Positions 25,458 to 34,276 of a stretch of DNA of 64,000 bases are shown here, piece after piece. The position numbers were made by a program, and so were the translations under genes. The stretch spans positions 80,451 to 144,450 of the forward strand of contig JBCCHB010000017.1 in NCBI GenBank assembly GCA_039028975.1, given 5' to 3'. Numbering within the stretch: the stretch's first letter is position 1; every line of letters begins with the position of its first letter. Under the pieces are notes generated by a model. That model saw nothing but the letters and a program-made list of their open reading frames with translations. It had not been told where the DNA came from and searched no databases. Source of the stretch: JAHBNG01 sp039028975. GTDB taxonomy: Bacteria; Chloroflexota; Anaerolineae; Caldilineales; Caldilineaceae.

Positions 25458-26231
25458 ATGTACCCCAATCCACTTAAACAGAAGATAAAGAGCGGCGAAT
25501 TGATCTTTGGCACAGTGCTTCCGGCGCCGTCTCCTCGGGTTGCTACAGCTGTCTGCGGAGCGGATATTGACTTTCTTTGGATCGATACAGAGCATGCTCC
25601 GTTTGGTATGGAGTCTATCGAAACCATCCCAGCCCTTGTGCGTCAGACGGGTGTGGCACCGCTCATCCGCGTGGCTTGGAATGATCCATCATTGATCAAA
25701 AAAGCCTATGACGTGGGTGCTGTGGCCGTGATGGTCCCTCAAGTCAACACCGCGGAAGAGGCTGCCAAGGCCGTCGAGTATGCATTTTATCCACCCCTTG
25801 GGCAACGGGGGGTCTCCCCCAACTGGCCACATCTGGCTGGCGAAAATTGGATGGACGTGATCAAAACAGCCAACCAAGAGACGGTTCTCTTTGTTCAGAT
25901 TGAAAGCGAGGAAGCCTACAACAATCTGGATGAAATTGCCGCAGTACCAGGCATTGATGTCCTCTTTGTAGGGCCTATGGATCTATCGGCCTCTCTAGGC
26001 GTCATCACCGAAACCCGCCATGAAAAGGTTCTCAAAGTTATGGAGGATGTACCCAAGCGTATGCCCGCAGATGGTCCCAAGATTGCCACTACCCTGGTCA
26101 ATATCGACGAGATGCAGGAAAAATTCCGTTGGGGCTACACGGTGATGAATGTGGGAAGCCCACTAGGGTATGGGGTGCAGGCATTGAACGGACATATTGG
26201 GACGTTGAAGGAAAATCCTATGGGGAAATAG
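25458..26231 (+). CDS. HpcH/HpaI family aldolase
   Basis: Length is 257 residues. DFLWIDTEHAPFGMESIE carries the catalytic His. PLIRVAWNDPSLIKKAYDVG contains the substrate-binding Arg. VQIESEEAYNN and FVGPMDLSASLG supply the metal-binding Glu and Asp. AAAGGA precedes the ATG. These metal-dependent class II aldolases cleave 4-hydroxy-2-oxo acids to pyruvate (or oxaloacetate) and an aldehyde in aromatic or sugar-acid degradation. The substrate is unknown. It stands alone on the + strand after three repeat elements. Confidence 0.92.
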   Translation: MYPNPLKQKIKSGELIFGTVLPAPSPRVATAVCGADIDFLWIDTEHAPFGMESIETIPALVRQTGVAPLIRVAWNDPSLIKKAYDVGAVAVMVPQVNTAEEAAKAVEYAFYPPLGQRGVSPNWPHLAGENWMDVIKTANQETVLFVQIESEEAYNNLDEIAAVPGIDVLFVGPMDLSASLGVITETRHEKVLKVMEDVPKRMPADGPKIATTLVNIDEMQEKFRWGYTVMNVGSPLGYGVQALNGHIGTLKENPMGK

Positions 26232-26681
26232 AGGGTGGTCCAGAGTCACTTGGTCGTTGAGTCCAGAGTTGCTTGGTCGATATTGTTCCCATTGCGATCT
26301 GCCAAAAAATATATGTTAATCGCATTACACCGTTTTTTACGGGTTGAGCTACCGCTTGTTGCTATGGCGTTACTGATGATTCAATCCTGACCAACGAATG
26401 CGCGTACAGCACGTAAGCTAACTAGGCCGAATTCCAAGGTTGCTCCTGCCGGACGGCTTCTCTTGCCTAGTGATCGCGGCCAACAGGCGGCGCATACCGA
26501 CTCGGTAGTGGGGACGATTCCTGCAGCGTTCTTCGTAGATGCCTTCCTAGACAAAGCTTTGGAGCAGCTCATATTCATAGAAGTGGGTTCCTCTGCCGCG
26601 TGGCAGCTTTCACAGTTGCAGGGAACCATCTCTTCCACATATATTAATTAAGATACAATAACTTTTTCTAAGAGGAAATGA
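26232..26681. other. Intergenic region, no confident gene
   Basis: A near-direct repeat (GTCCAGAGT..CTTGGTCG) occurs at 26239 and 26262. An 85-codon minus-strand frame (26381-26638) has Cys pairs (PCNCESCH, VCAAC) and could be a tiny zinc protein, but it has no recognised homology and overlaps a + strand frame of similar size. GAGG before the ATG at 26682 is the ribosome-binding site of the next gene. Confidence 0.4.
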
Positions 26682-27494
26682 ATGAAGACCTTATTGAAAT
26701 GGCTGGGACGGATCTTACTAGTGGTATTGGCACTTCTTCTGCTCTTGGTGATTTTAGGTGCAGGCTTTATTTTTTATGATAGTGTGGCTGGGGCAACAGC
26801 AGATGAGTTGACCAATGTGACGTACACGGGGCCAGAGGGGCAATCATTGAATGGATATCTAGCAGAACCAGAGGGTGCCGGACCTCACCCAGGGGTTCTG
26901 CTGATCCATGAGTGGTGGGGCCTGAATGAAGGTATTACTGTACTGGCCGATGCGTTGGCTAGGGAGGGCTATGTAGTGTTGGCCCCAGATGCCTATCGTA
27001 ATCGCACGACAAGCATGGTCCCGCGAGCATTGTGGATGACGCTGACCACGCCAGAGGATCAGATATTTTCTGATGTGGATGGTGCGTTAGCATATCTCAT
27101 TGGCTTGGATGGCGTTGATCCAGAAAGGGTAGCGACTATGGGATTCTGCTTTGGTGGTGGTCACTCTCTTCAACTAGGAATGCGCCAGTCCCAAAGCTTG
27201 GCCTTGACCATCATATACTATGGTGCGTTAGTTACCGATCCAAATCTGCTGCGCCCATTGACGGAAGCCCAGCCCGTATTGGGCGTCTTTGCTGGTGACG
27301 ATGCCATGATCACCCGCGAAAATGTGCTCGAGTTTGAAGCTGCCCTCAACAGCCTTAATATTGAGAATGAAATTACCATCTATGACGGTCAACCTCACGG
27401 CTTTTTGAGCGAGGAGAATTATGATCAACCTGGTGCCGCGAGGGATGCTTGGCAACAAACGTTGGCATTTCTTGAGAAAAATTTTGGCGACTAA
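26682..27494 (+). CDS. Dienelactone hydrolase family protein, membrane-anchored
   Basis: Length is 270 residues. An N-terminal hydrophobic segment (residues 8-30, ILLVVLALLLLLVILGAGF) anchors or exports the protein. The alpha/beta-hydrolase domain has LLIHEWWGLNEG, the nucleophile Cys156 in MGFCFGGGHS, an acid in FAGDDAMI (about 206) and His near 239 in GQPHGF. This is the Cys-His-Asp triad of dienelactone hydrolases. Cytosolic relatives open dienelactones in chloroaromatic degradation; many annotated members have unknown esters as substrates. The membrane anchor suggests an envelope role. Confidence 0.9.
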   Translation: MKTLLKWLGRILLVVLALLLLLVILGAGFIFYDSVAGATADELTNVTYTGPEGQSLNGYLAEPEGAGPHPGVLLIHEWWGLNEGITVLADALAREGYVVLAPDAYRNRTTSMVPRALWMTLTTPEDQIFSDVDGALAYLIGLDGVDPERVATMGFCFGGGHSLQLGMRQSQSLALTIIYYGALVTDPNLLRPLTEAQPVLGVFAGDDAMITRENVLEFEAALNSLNIENEITIYDGQPHGFLSEENYDQPGAARDAWQQTLAFLEKNFGD

Positions 27495-27539
27495 CAATCA
27501 GCAGCTCGTAGTCGCTTAGTCATCTGGTCCAGGGTCAGC

Positions 27540-27623
27540 TTAGGAACGAGAATTCAATAAGTTGGTGATTTGACGGGGGCATACCCGAATGAAACGCACA
27601 AGTTATTTACGGCTCATTCCTAA
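27540..27623. repeat. Interspersed hairpin repeat, family C copy 2
   Basis: Arms at 27540-27564 and 27599-27623 (TTAGGAACGAG..ATAAGTTG and CAAGTTATTTAC..TTCCTAA). It is homologous to 25066-25149 along its whole 84-base length. Confidence 0.85.
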
Positions 27624-28262
27624 TCCACGTCGGGGGCATTGCGTTTGGTTACAGATGCAATGCTTCCTCTAGAAATTTCTTGTGATTTTTCCTTACGATG
27701 TCCTGTCAGGATATAATTTAATAACCGAATTTGTAACCACGTAATGCCTTGCACACTCGAGTAAAACAGCCTTCAATGTATATCTTCATTATAGCTTAAG
27801 CGTTTTGTAAATATTTTATAACATTTGAAAGTTAAATACTGTGTTATCCTATGTTCAAGCACTCTTAAGCAGCGCTAGCCCTACGTTGTTTAAACGGTCG
27901 AAATACGTGGTAATCTCACGCAGCTATGTCTAAAGCAATCGTTAAAGACGCCTATAGTCCGCCACGGTTTTATCCAAATGCCACAAACAAGGATTTCGCA
28001 AAGATAGTGGCTACACGTGTTGGTTACAGAATAAGAATGTACATTGAATCAGTCGCAGTCCCCGTCGTATGCTTCGTGGTATAACCTCGCTGTTCAATTT
28101 GATCATTCCAAGAAAATTGCACGTCAGTTACGTATTGACGATACATACTTAAATCGTCCGCTCAGACATAAGGGCTACCCTGGTAGATCCCATAAGCTAT
28201 GCGGTCAACTAGGGTATGGGTAATACCTTAAACAGTGCCATTCCATTGCTATTCGAGGAGTT
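27624..28262. other. AT-rich intergenic region upstream of the PKS gene
   Basis: Bases 27690-27860 are AT-rich and could hold the promoter of the biosynthetic cluster, but no clear -35/-10 pair stands out. A 52-codon frame (27926-28084) and a start-less 60-codon frame ending at 28223 have coding-like composition without recognisable homology, possibly gene remnants. GAGGAG lies two bases before the PKS ATG, an unusually short spacing. Confidence 0.4.
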
Positions 28263-31200
28263 ATGTCTATCAAAAACAATATCGCGCGAAATTCGGCCAT
28301 TGCCATTATTGGCATGGCTGGCCGGTTTCCTGATGCCCAAAATATCAGCAAATTCTGGAAAAACCTGTGTAATGGCGTCAATAGTGTGCGACCGATCCCA
28401 GGGGAAGAGCTGGAGCTTTCTGAGAGCGATCGACAGATCGCTGACAATAATCCTAATTACGTAAAGTTGGCGGCACCTATTGAAGACGCAGATAAATTTG
28501 ATGCCGCATTTTTTGGCATCTTCCCCAAAAAAGCTGTCGCCATGGATCCGCACCAGCGCCTCTTTTTAGAGTGCTGCTGGCATGCCTTAGAAGATGGTGG
28601 ATATGTTCCAGATACGTATTCAGGCAGCATTGGCGTCTTTGCCGGTTGCTACATGAATACATATCTCTTGGCCAGCTTGCGCGACAACCCTGATTTTATC
28701 TACGAATTAGCTGATGTCTTTCACGGCGGTTCATTTCAGAATGAAATTGGCTTTGAGAAAGATTATCTAGCTACTCAAGTCTCCTATCTCCTCAATTTAC
28801 GCGGACCTAGTCTAACCATCCAAACAGCGTGTTCCACCTCATTGGTGGCCATAGCAACGGCTTGTCAGAGCTTGATTTGCCATGAATCTGATATGGCATT
28901 GGCGGGTGCTGCAACCTTACGCTTTCCTCAAAGAAGAGGATATCTTTATGAGGAAGGAGGCATGCTTTCTCCTGATGGGCAATGCAAAACGTTTGATGAG
29001 AAAGCCAATGGAACCATCTTCGGCAACGGCGTAGCCTCCCTTCTGCTAAAACGGCTGGATGATGCCATTGCTGATAATGATAACATTTACGCTGTCATCC
29101 GAGGTTGGGGTTTGAATAACGACGGAAATCGCAAACCAGGGTATACGGCACCCAGCGCCCAAGGGCAGGTAGAGGCCGTTGCCAAGGCTCATTCGATGGC
29201 AGGCATCGGGGGCGATACGATAACGTATATTGAGGCACATGGCACAGGTACTTCTTTGGGTGACCCCATTGAAATTGATGGGCTGACGGAAGTCTTTCGG
29301 CGCTCTACCGACAAAAACCAGTATTGCGCGATCGGATCCGTTAAGACCAATGTCGGGCATCTCGACTGTACAGCTGGTATTGCGGGCGTGATCAAGACTG
29401 CCCTTTCGCTCAAACATGGAGTTCTGCCACCCAGCCTAAACTTTGAAACGGCTAACCCGCGGATAGACTTTGAAAATAGCCCATTCTATGTCAATACAGA
29501 ATGCCGCACATGGCATACAGATCAAACACCTCGCCGGGCAGGCGTGAGTTCATTTGGTGTTGGAGGCACGAATGCTCATGTAGTTCTAGAAGAAGCAAAT
29601 TTAAAAGAAGAAAGTCTAGAACATATATCCTTGAACGAAGCTGCTCTAGGCGTCGATGAAAAGGCAGCCTCAGATTGTGGTCAAACGGATTCCTTTCTGA
29701 AGCTGGAATTACCACGCTCAACCGTTCGTAAGCGACCAACACAGCTATTGACGCTGAGTGCAAGGAGTGAAAATGCGCTCAATCAGGCAACCATGAATCT
29801 CGCTTCTCATCTAGAGAAAGAGGACAGTCTGGAGCTGGCAGACGTGGCTTATACGCTTAACACGGGTCGGCAGCGTTTTGCCTATACCAGGGTAATTTCA
29901 GCCGCAAACCGTATGGAGGCCCTCCAGCGATTAGAAGAGTGCCTTTCAGCCTCTAGCTCAATCACTCATTCAATGAGCCAAGATGAGCAAGCAGTCTGCT
30001 TTATGTTTCCAGGGCAGGGTTCCCAGCATATCAATATGGGACGGACTCTTTATGAGTCAGAGTCAGTTTATCGAGATGCCTTTGACATTTGTGTTGAAAT
30101 TTTGCGCCCCCAGATCGGCCTAGATCTCAAAACAGTTCTATTTGTTGACGACACGCCTACTGATGACCAGATCCGGCAGATTACAGAGACATCCATTGCC
30201 CAGCCTGCTATCTGCGCCGTGGAATATGCTCTGGCTCAACTCTGGCGCGCCCGCAACGTCTACCCTCATGCGGTAATTGGCCATAGTGTTGGAGAATTTA
30301 GCGCTGCCTGTATCGCTGGGATTCTCTCTGTGGAAGATGCTATGACGTTGGTTGCCCAACGAGGCCAGATGATGCAAAACCTGCCAAGCGGATTGATGAT
30401 AGCCGTACGACTTTCGGAAGATGAATTACGTCCTTACCTCACTGATGAGGTGAGTATGGGGGCAGTGAACAGCCCCCACCTATGCGTCATATCTGGACCT
30501 TCTGATGAAGTTTTGGCTGTACAAAGTGAGCTAGAAAGTGCTGACATTGTCTGCCGACCCCTCCACACATCTCATGCATTTCATTCAATTATGATGGAGC
30601 CTATTTTGGATTCCTTCAAAGAAATAGTCGCCAAGATGTCCTTGCAGGCGCCCCAGATTCCTATGGTTTCCACCGTGACCGGCGAATGGTTACGTGATGA
30701 AGAGGCCCAGTCCCCTGCTTACTGGACAGCGAATCTGCGGGAGACGGTTCAATTCGCCCGCGGCATTGAAAACTTGCTAGATCATGCTGGGAAAGTGCTC
30801 TTAGAGGTAGGGCCAGGGCAAGCGTTGACAACCCTAGCCCGTCAACACCCTAGTCGAAACAAGAGCCAAATGGTGCTGGCATCATCTCCTCACCCGAAGC
30901 AACAACTCTCCGATGCGCACGCCTTTTGCGATGCAACGGGGAAACTTTGGCAAGTAGGCGTTCCGGTCGATTTGCTCACGCTCTATCAGGGAGAAAAACG
31001 GGCCAAAGTACATTTGCCTGGGTACCCCTTTGAGCGTAAGCGGTTTTGGTATCCTATCAAACCCGCAGCACAAAAAGATCTGTCCGATATGACGTCGAAT
31101 ACTACGCCCGCTACCGACTCCAACATCATTTCTGCCAATGGAGGGAGAGCAACGGGGCAAGCCATTCGCAATATCAAAACAGAGGTGCCAGAAATGGTCC

Positions 31201-31394
31201 CGGGTTTGCCCCACACTACGGCTGATCTTTCTTCTCTACAACCATCATCAAGCGCTTGCATCGACGACAACCCAATATACGAAAGTCAAGTGGCGCTCGA
31301 TGAGGTCAATCAGCGCTTGATCCAGCAGCAGCTGACTTTGATGGCTCAACAATTAAGTACTTGGCAACAGCTTCAAAACCATTCCAAATCGTAA
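28263..31394 (+). CDS. Type I polyketide synthase, KS-AT
   Basis: Length is 1043 residues. The ketosynthase (about 12-440) has the full triad: Cys190 in TACSTSLVA, His326 in EAHGTGTSLGDP, His366 in NVGHLDCTAG. The acyltransferase (about 575-860) has FPGQGSQ, Ser675 in GHSVGEFSAA, and HAFH at 771-774, which predicts malonyl-CoA. There are no KR, DH, ER or ACP domains, so the product is a beta-keto thioester made on an ACP supplied in trans, most likely that at the start of the next gene. The C-terminal tail (IQQQLTLMAQQLSTWQQLQN) looks like a helical docking segment. The starter unit is not evident, as no loading module is encoded. The 355-base gap to the next ORF contains two mobile-type repeats. 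Confidence 0.95.
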   Translation: MSIKNNIARNSAIAIIGMAGRFPDAQNISKFWKNLCNGVNSVRPIPGEELELSESDRQIADNNPNYVKLAAPIEDADKFDAAFFGIFPKKAVAMDPHQRLFLECCWHALEDGGYVPDTYSGSIGVFAGCYMNTYLLASLRDNPDFIYELADVFHGGSFQNEIGFEKDYLATQVSYLLNLRGPSLTIQTACSTSLVAIATACQSLICHESDMALAGAATLRFPQRRGYLYEEGGMLSPDGQCKTFDEKANGTIFGNGVASLLLKRLDDAIADNDNIYAVIRGWGLNNDGNRKPGYTAPSAQGQVEAVAKAHSMAGIGGDTITYIEAHGTGTSLGDPIEIDGLTEVFRRSTDKNQYCAIGSVKTNVGHLDCTAGIAGVIKTALSLKHGVLPPSLNFETANPRIDFENSPFYVNTECRTWHTDQTPRRAGVSSFGVGGTNAHVVLEEANLKEESLEHISLNEAALGVDEKAASDCGQTDSFLKLELPRSTVRKRPTQLLTLSARSENALNQATMNLASHLEKEDSLELADVAYTLNTGRQRFAYTRVISAANRMEALQRLEECLSASSSITHSMSQDEQAVCFMFPGQGSQHINMGRTLYESESVYRDAFDICVEILRPQIGLDLKTVLFVDDTPTDDQIRQITETSIAQPAICAVEYALAQLWRARNVYPHAVIGHSVGEFSAACIAGILSVEDAMTLVAQRGQMMQNLPSGLMIAVRLSEDELRPYLTDEVSMGAVNSPHLCVISGPSDEVLAVQSELESADIVCRPLHTSHAFHSIMMEPILDSFKEIVAKMSLQAPQIPMVSTVTGEWLRDEEAQSPAYWTANLRETVQFARGIENLLDHAGKVLLEVGPGQALTTLARQHPSRNKSQMVLASSPHPKQQLSDAHAFCDATGKLWQVGVPVDLLTLYQGEKRAKVHLPGYPFERKRFWYPIKPAAQKDLSDMTSNTTPATDSNIISANGGRATGQAIRNIKTEVPEMVPGLPHTTADLSSLQPSSSACIDDNPIYESQVALDEVNQRLIQQQLTLMAQQLSTWQQLQNHSKS

Positions 31395-31428
31395 CTATAT
31401 TTAGTAGACCACAATCTTACTAGAGGTG

Positions 31429-31525
31429 GCCAGAAAAAGCTTGTTCCCGTGAAGATGGGAATGTTTTCCCTTTTCGGAACTACCGAGAGCGGATTGGATA
31501 AGAGTCGGGACGAGACTTTTCTGGC
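31429..31525. repeat. Interspersed hairpin repeat, family B copy 2
   Basis: GCCAGAAAAAG (31429-31439) and CTTTTCTGGC (31516-31525) bound the element. AGAGTCGGGACGAGAC near the right end matches copy 1 at 24917-24993. It is inserted between the KS-AT and ACP-aminotransferase genes. Confidence 0.85.
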
Positions 31526-31615
31526 GAAGTAAAAAAAGATTCTTCTGCCCGGTATCCGCGGACCACTTCGTGAGCAGAAAGACTTTGTGCTCTACTGAAA
31601 TTTAACTCAGTTCAG

Positions 31616-31687
31616 TTTCAAAATAGGTGTTTTCTAATGCGCTACCAGAAATCTATGCTCCTATTTTGAAACCGACCGCAGCATAGC
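31616..31687. repeat. Interspersed hairpin repeat, family A copy 3
   Basis: Perfect 12-base arms TTTCAAAATAGG (31616-31627) and CCTATTTTGAAA (31660-31671), CTACCAGA in the loop, and the family tail CCGACCGCAGCATAGC. It lies about 115 bases before the GTG start of the ACP-aminotransferase gene. Confidence 0.85.
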
Positions 31688-31802
31688 TCTTCAGAAAACT
31701 CAGCGAGCTACCTACTTCGTGAAAGCAGTTTGAGTTTACAATCTCAGGTTGAGCAATAATTTTTCAGCTTTAGAATTTTGCACAAACATTAGGAGTTTTG
31801 TC

Positions 31803-34181
31803 GTGGCAAATCCATCATCAAAACAAAATCAAGTTACCCAAATCATTCGTGAATCGCTCTTTGATCTCTCAGGGTTCGAGATTGATGGCGAAAGCGCAGC
31901 TACTTCGTTTCTTGAATTAGGCTTTGATTCGCTATTTTTGATCCAGTTTAGTACAAGTATTAAGCAAGAACTGGGCGTCCAGGTATCATTCCGCCAGATG
32001 CTGGAAGAGATGCCCACCTTCTCTAAACTGGTAGAACACATTGTTAGTGAACTGCCTGACGATGCGCTTCCTGCCGCACAAAATGATGAACCAGCAATTT
32101 CATTAGAAACCAATGCGGCCCCAAATAATGAGGGGACAATGCCTCTCTATGAATTCAATGAATTCGTTGCTGGAATTCACAACGGATCATCTGTAGCCAC
32201 TACGCCTTCAGCCCAAGGTCCAGAAGGTGGTGAACATAATGGAATTCCAAATGGAATCGAGCAAGCAGCATCAAATGGAACCTCGACGTTGCAGACTGAC
32301 CTTCCAGCAAGCGCAAATTGGCCGCCCACACCATCTACCCAGCCCACCTTACCCCCTCAGTTTGCTGATGGAGTTGGTCCGACGCCGGCAGCAGCGCATA
32401 CAACGGGCATTGAAGCCGTTTTGGCCCAACAGTTGCAGGTTATGTCTATGCAATTGGCTGCCCTTTCCGCCCAATCGTTTGCACTGCCAAAACCTCAATC
32501 CTTTGTTCCAATGCAGCAGCCACAGATTCCGTCAGCTCCGACCCAAGCATCCCGGGTGAGAACTGAGCAACATTCGCTCAAACTGAGCCCGAACAGCGGT
32601 TCCGCTGCTTCAAGCCCTAGCCACAGTAAAAGTAGGCATAGTACAAACGGTCAAATCAGTGCGAAAGCATCACTACAAAATGGAACCCATCCCCCTGCTG
32701 AAAACAAAGGTGATGCTGACCCAAAAACAAGTCAAGAGATGAAACCATTTGGCGCCATTGCGCGCATTCAAACAAAGAAGGGTGAAGAACTTGAACTACA
32801 GCAGCAGCAGTGGTTGGAACAGTTCATTGCTGAATACAACAAGATGACTGCTGAGTCCAAAAAATTCACGGCCAAATGGCAAAAGTACCATGCGGATCCG
32901 CGGGTTGTCTCTGGGTTCAAGTCCAAGATCAAGGAGCTGATCTACCCTATCGTTGCCAGCCGAACCAACGGCTGCCGAATTTGGGATCTGGATGGCAATG
33001 AATTTGTTGATGCACTCAACGGCTTTGGCTCCAATTTCTTTGGATATGCCAATCCGGATATCACTCAGGCTGTGGTGGATCAGATGTGGCGGGGTGTCGA
33101 AATCGGCCCCCAATGTCCTCTTACAGGCGAGGCGGCAAAGCTGATCTGTGAATTAACAGGTATGGAGCGCGTAGGCTTCTGCAATACAGGATCGGAGGCG
33201 GTAATGGGTGCCATGCGCATTGCCCGAACGGTTACCGGCCGCCGCACGATTGTCATCTTCAGCGGTTCTTATCATGGCATCTTTGATGAGGTGATTGTTC
33301 GCAGCGTTCCGGGGCTGCGGTCTATGCCAGCGGCACCAGGCATTATGCCTTCTACTGTTGAGAATGTGCTTGTACTTGAGTACGGTACAGAGGAGTCGCT
33401 TCAGATCATTCGCGAGCGTATTGATGAGCTAGCTGCGGTCATGGTCGAACCGGTGCAAAGTCGTCGTCCCGAATTTCAGCCGCGAGAATTTCTACAAGAA
33501 CTGCGCCAGATCACAGCAGAAAACGACGTCCCCTTTATCTTCGATGAGGTCATCACTGGATTCCGAACAGGGCCGGGTGGTGCCCAGGAATTCTTTGGCA
33601 TTCAGGCTGATATTGCGACCTATGGGAAGGTCGTTGGTGGTGGAATGCACATTGGTGTGGTTGCTGGCAAAGCCAAATACATGGATGCACTCGATGGCGG
33701 CCCATGGCAGTATGGCGATGATTCAGTCCCAGAGATTGGTGTTACTTACTTTGCCGGTACATTCGTCCGCCACCCAGCATCGATTGCCGCCTGTCTAGCA
33801 GCCTTACGGATTCTCAAAGACGAAGGTCCAGCGCTTCAGTCGAGAGTTAATGGTCAGACGGCTTACTTGGTATCGGAACTCAACAATTTCTTCCGCGATC
33901 GGGGTGTACCGCTGGAAACCACCTATTTTAGCTCACTTTGGCGCATGACTTACACAGAGAATGTACCCTATGGTGAGCTTCTCTTCTATCTCATTCGGAC
34001 CAAGGGTGTTCACATTTACGATGGGTTCCCCTGTTTCATTACCATGGCCCACACGGATGAGGATGTAGACATCATCCTGGATGCCGTCAAAGAGAGTGTG
34101 ATATCTCTGCAAGAAGCGGGTTTTCTCCCCAGGAATTCAGAAGAGGTTGCCCAGACTGATTTTTTTGTGACAGCCAGTTAG
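31803..34181 (+). CDS. ACP-aminotransferase (PKS-type AMT) protein
   Basis: The GTG at 31803 is chosen because AGGAG sits seven bases before it, giving 792 residues; a TTG at 31749 would add 18. Residues ~10-85 are an acyl carrier protein with the phosphopantetheine site Ser43 in LGFDSLFL. A Pro/Ala/Gln/Ser-rich linker follows, with a helical QQLQVMSMQLAALSAQ segment. Residues ~330-770 are a class III aminotransferase of the glutamate-1-semialdehyde type: FIFDEVITGFR and the PLP Lys609 in YGKVVGGGMH. This AMT type, as in mycosubtilin and microcystin synthetases, converts an ACP-bound beta-keto acyl chain to the beta-amino acyl chain. It ends in the T7 heptamer and a TAG, 96 bases before the NRPS ATG. 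Confidence 0.93.
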   Translation: MANPSSKQNQVTQIIRESLFDLSGFEIDGESAATSFLELGFDSLFLIQFSTSIKQELGVQVSFRQMLEEMPTFSKLVEHIVSELPDDALPAAQNDEPAISLETNAAPNNEGTMPLYEFNEFVAGIHNGSSVATTPSAQGPEGGEHNGIPNGIEQAASNGTSTLQTDLPASANWPPTPSTQPTLPPQFADGVGPTPAAAHTTGIEAVLAQQLQVMSMQLAALSAQSFALPKPQSFVPMQQPQIPSAPTQASRVRTEQHSLKLSPNSGSAASSPSHSKSRHSTNGQISAKASLQNGTHPPAENKGDADPKTSQEMKPFGAIARIQTKKGEELELQQQQWLEQFIAEYNKMTAESKKFTAKWQKYHADPRVVSGFKSKIKELIYPIVASRTNGCRIWDLDGNEFVDALNGFGSNFFGYANPDITQAVVDQMWRGVEIGPQCPLTGEAAKLICELTGMERVGFCNTGSEAVMGAMRIARTVTGRRTIVIFSGSYHGIFDEVIVRSVPGLRSMPAAPGIMPSTVENVLVLEYGTEESLQIIRERIDELAAVMVEPVQSRRPEFQPREFLQELRQITAENDVPFIFDEVITGFRTGPGGAQEFFGIQADIATYGKVVGGGMHIGVVAGKAKYMDALDGGPWQYGDDSVPEIGVTYFAGTFVRHPASIAACLAALRILKDEGPALQSRVNGQTAYLVSELNNFFRDRGVPLETTYFSSLWRMTYTENVPYGELLFYLIRTKGVHIYDGFPCFITMAHTDEDVDIILDAVKESVISLQEAGFLPRNSEEVAQTDFFVTAS

Positions 34182-34228
34182 AGGCAGGTCAATTTCCTTT
34201 AACCGAGGAGCAGACTGAAATCTGGCTG
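34160..34228 (+). promoter_or_regulatory. Candidate -1 ribosomal frameshift signal joining AMT and NRPS
   Basis: The aminotransferase frame reads GAT TTT TTT GTG, so T_TTT_TTT (34160-34166) is an X_XXY_YYZ slippery heptamer in phase. A -1 slip enters the NRPS frame and continues without stop: CDSQLEAGQ, then FPLTEEQTEIWLASQIS, the normal start of a condensation domain. Four bases after the heptamer CAGCCAG (34171-34177) can pair with CTGGCTG (34222-34228). A missing T from a sequencing error or a true mutation would give the same picture. Confidence 0.55.
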
Positions 34229-34276
34229 GCGTCTCAAATCAGCGATGAAGCAAATTGCGCCTATAACGAGCCGCTC

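Noticed and set aside
26381..26638. 85-codon minus-strand ORF with Cys pairs (possible small zinc protein)
   Set aside because: No recognised family, no clear ribosome-binding site, and an overlapping + strand frame of similar size; kept only as a remark in the intergenic entry.
27926..28223. Short coding-like frames before the PKS gene (52 codons, and a start-less 60-codon frame)
   Set aside because: No homology recognised, no start in one case, and no ribosome-binding site; could be gene remnants but not supportable as genes.
34181..34276. A 96-base untranslated spacer between the aminotransferase and NRPS genes
   Set aside because: The spacer encodes a conserved C-domain N-terminus in the NRPS frame, so it is better read as coding after a frameshift or sequence error.
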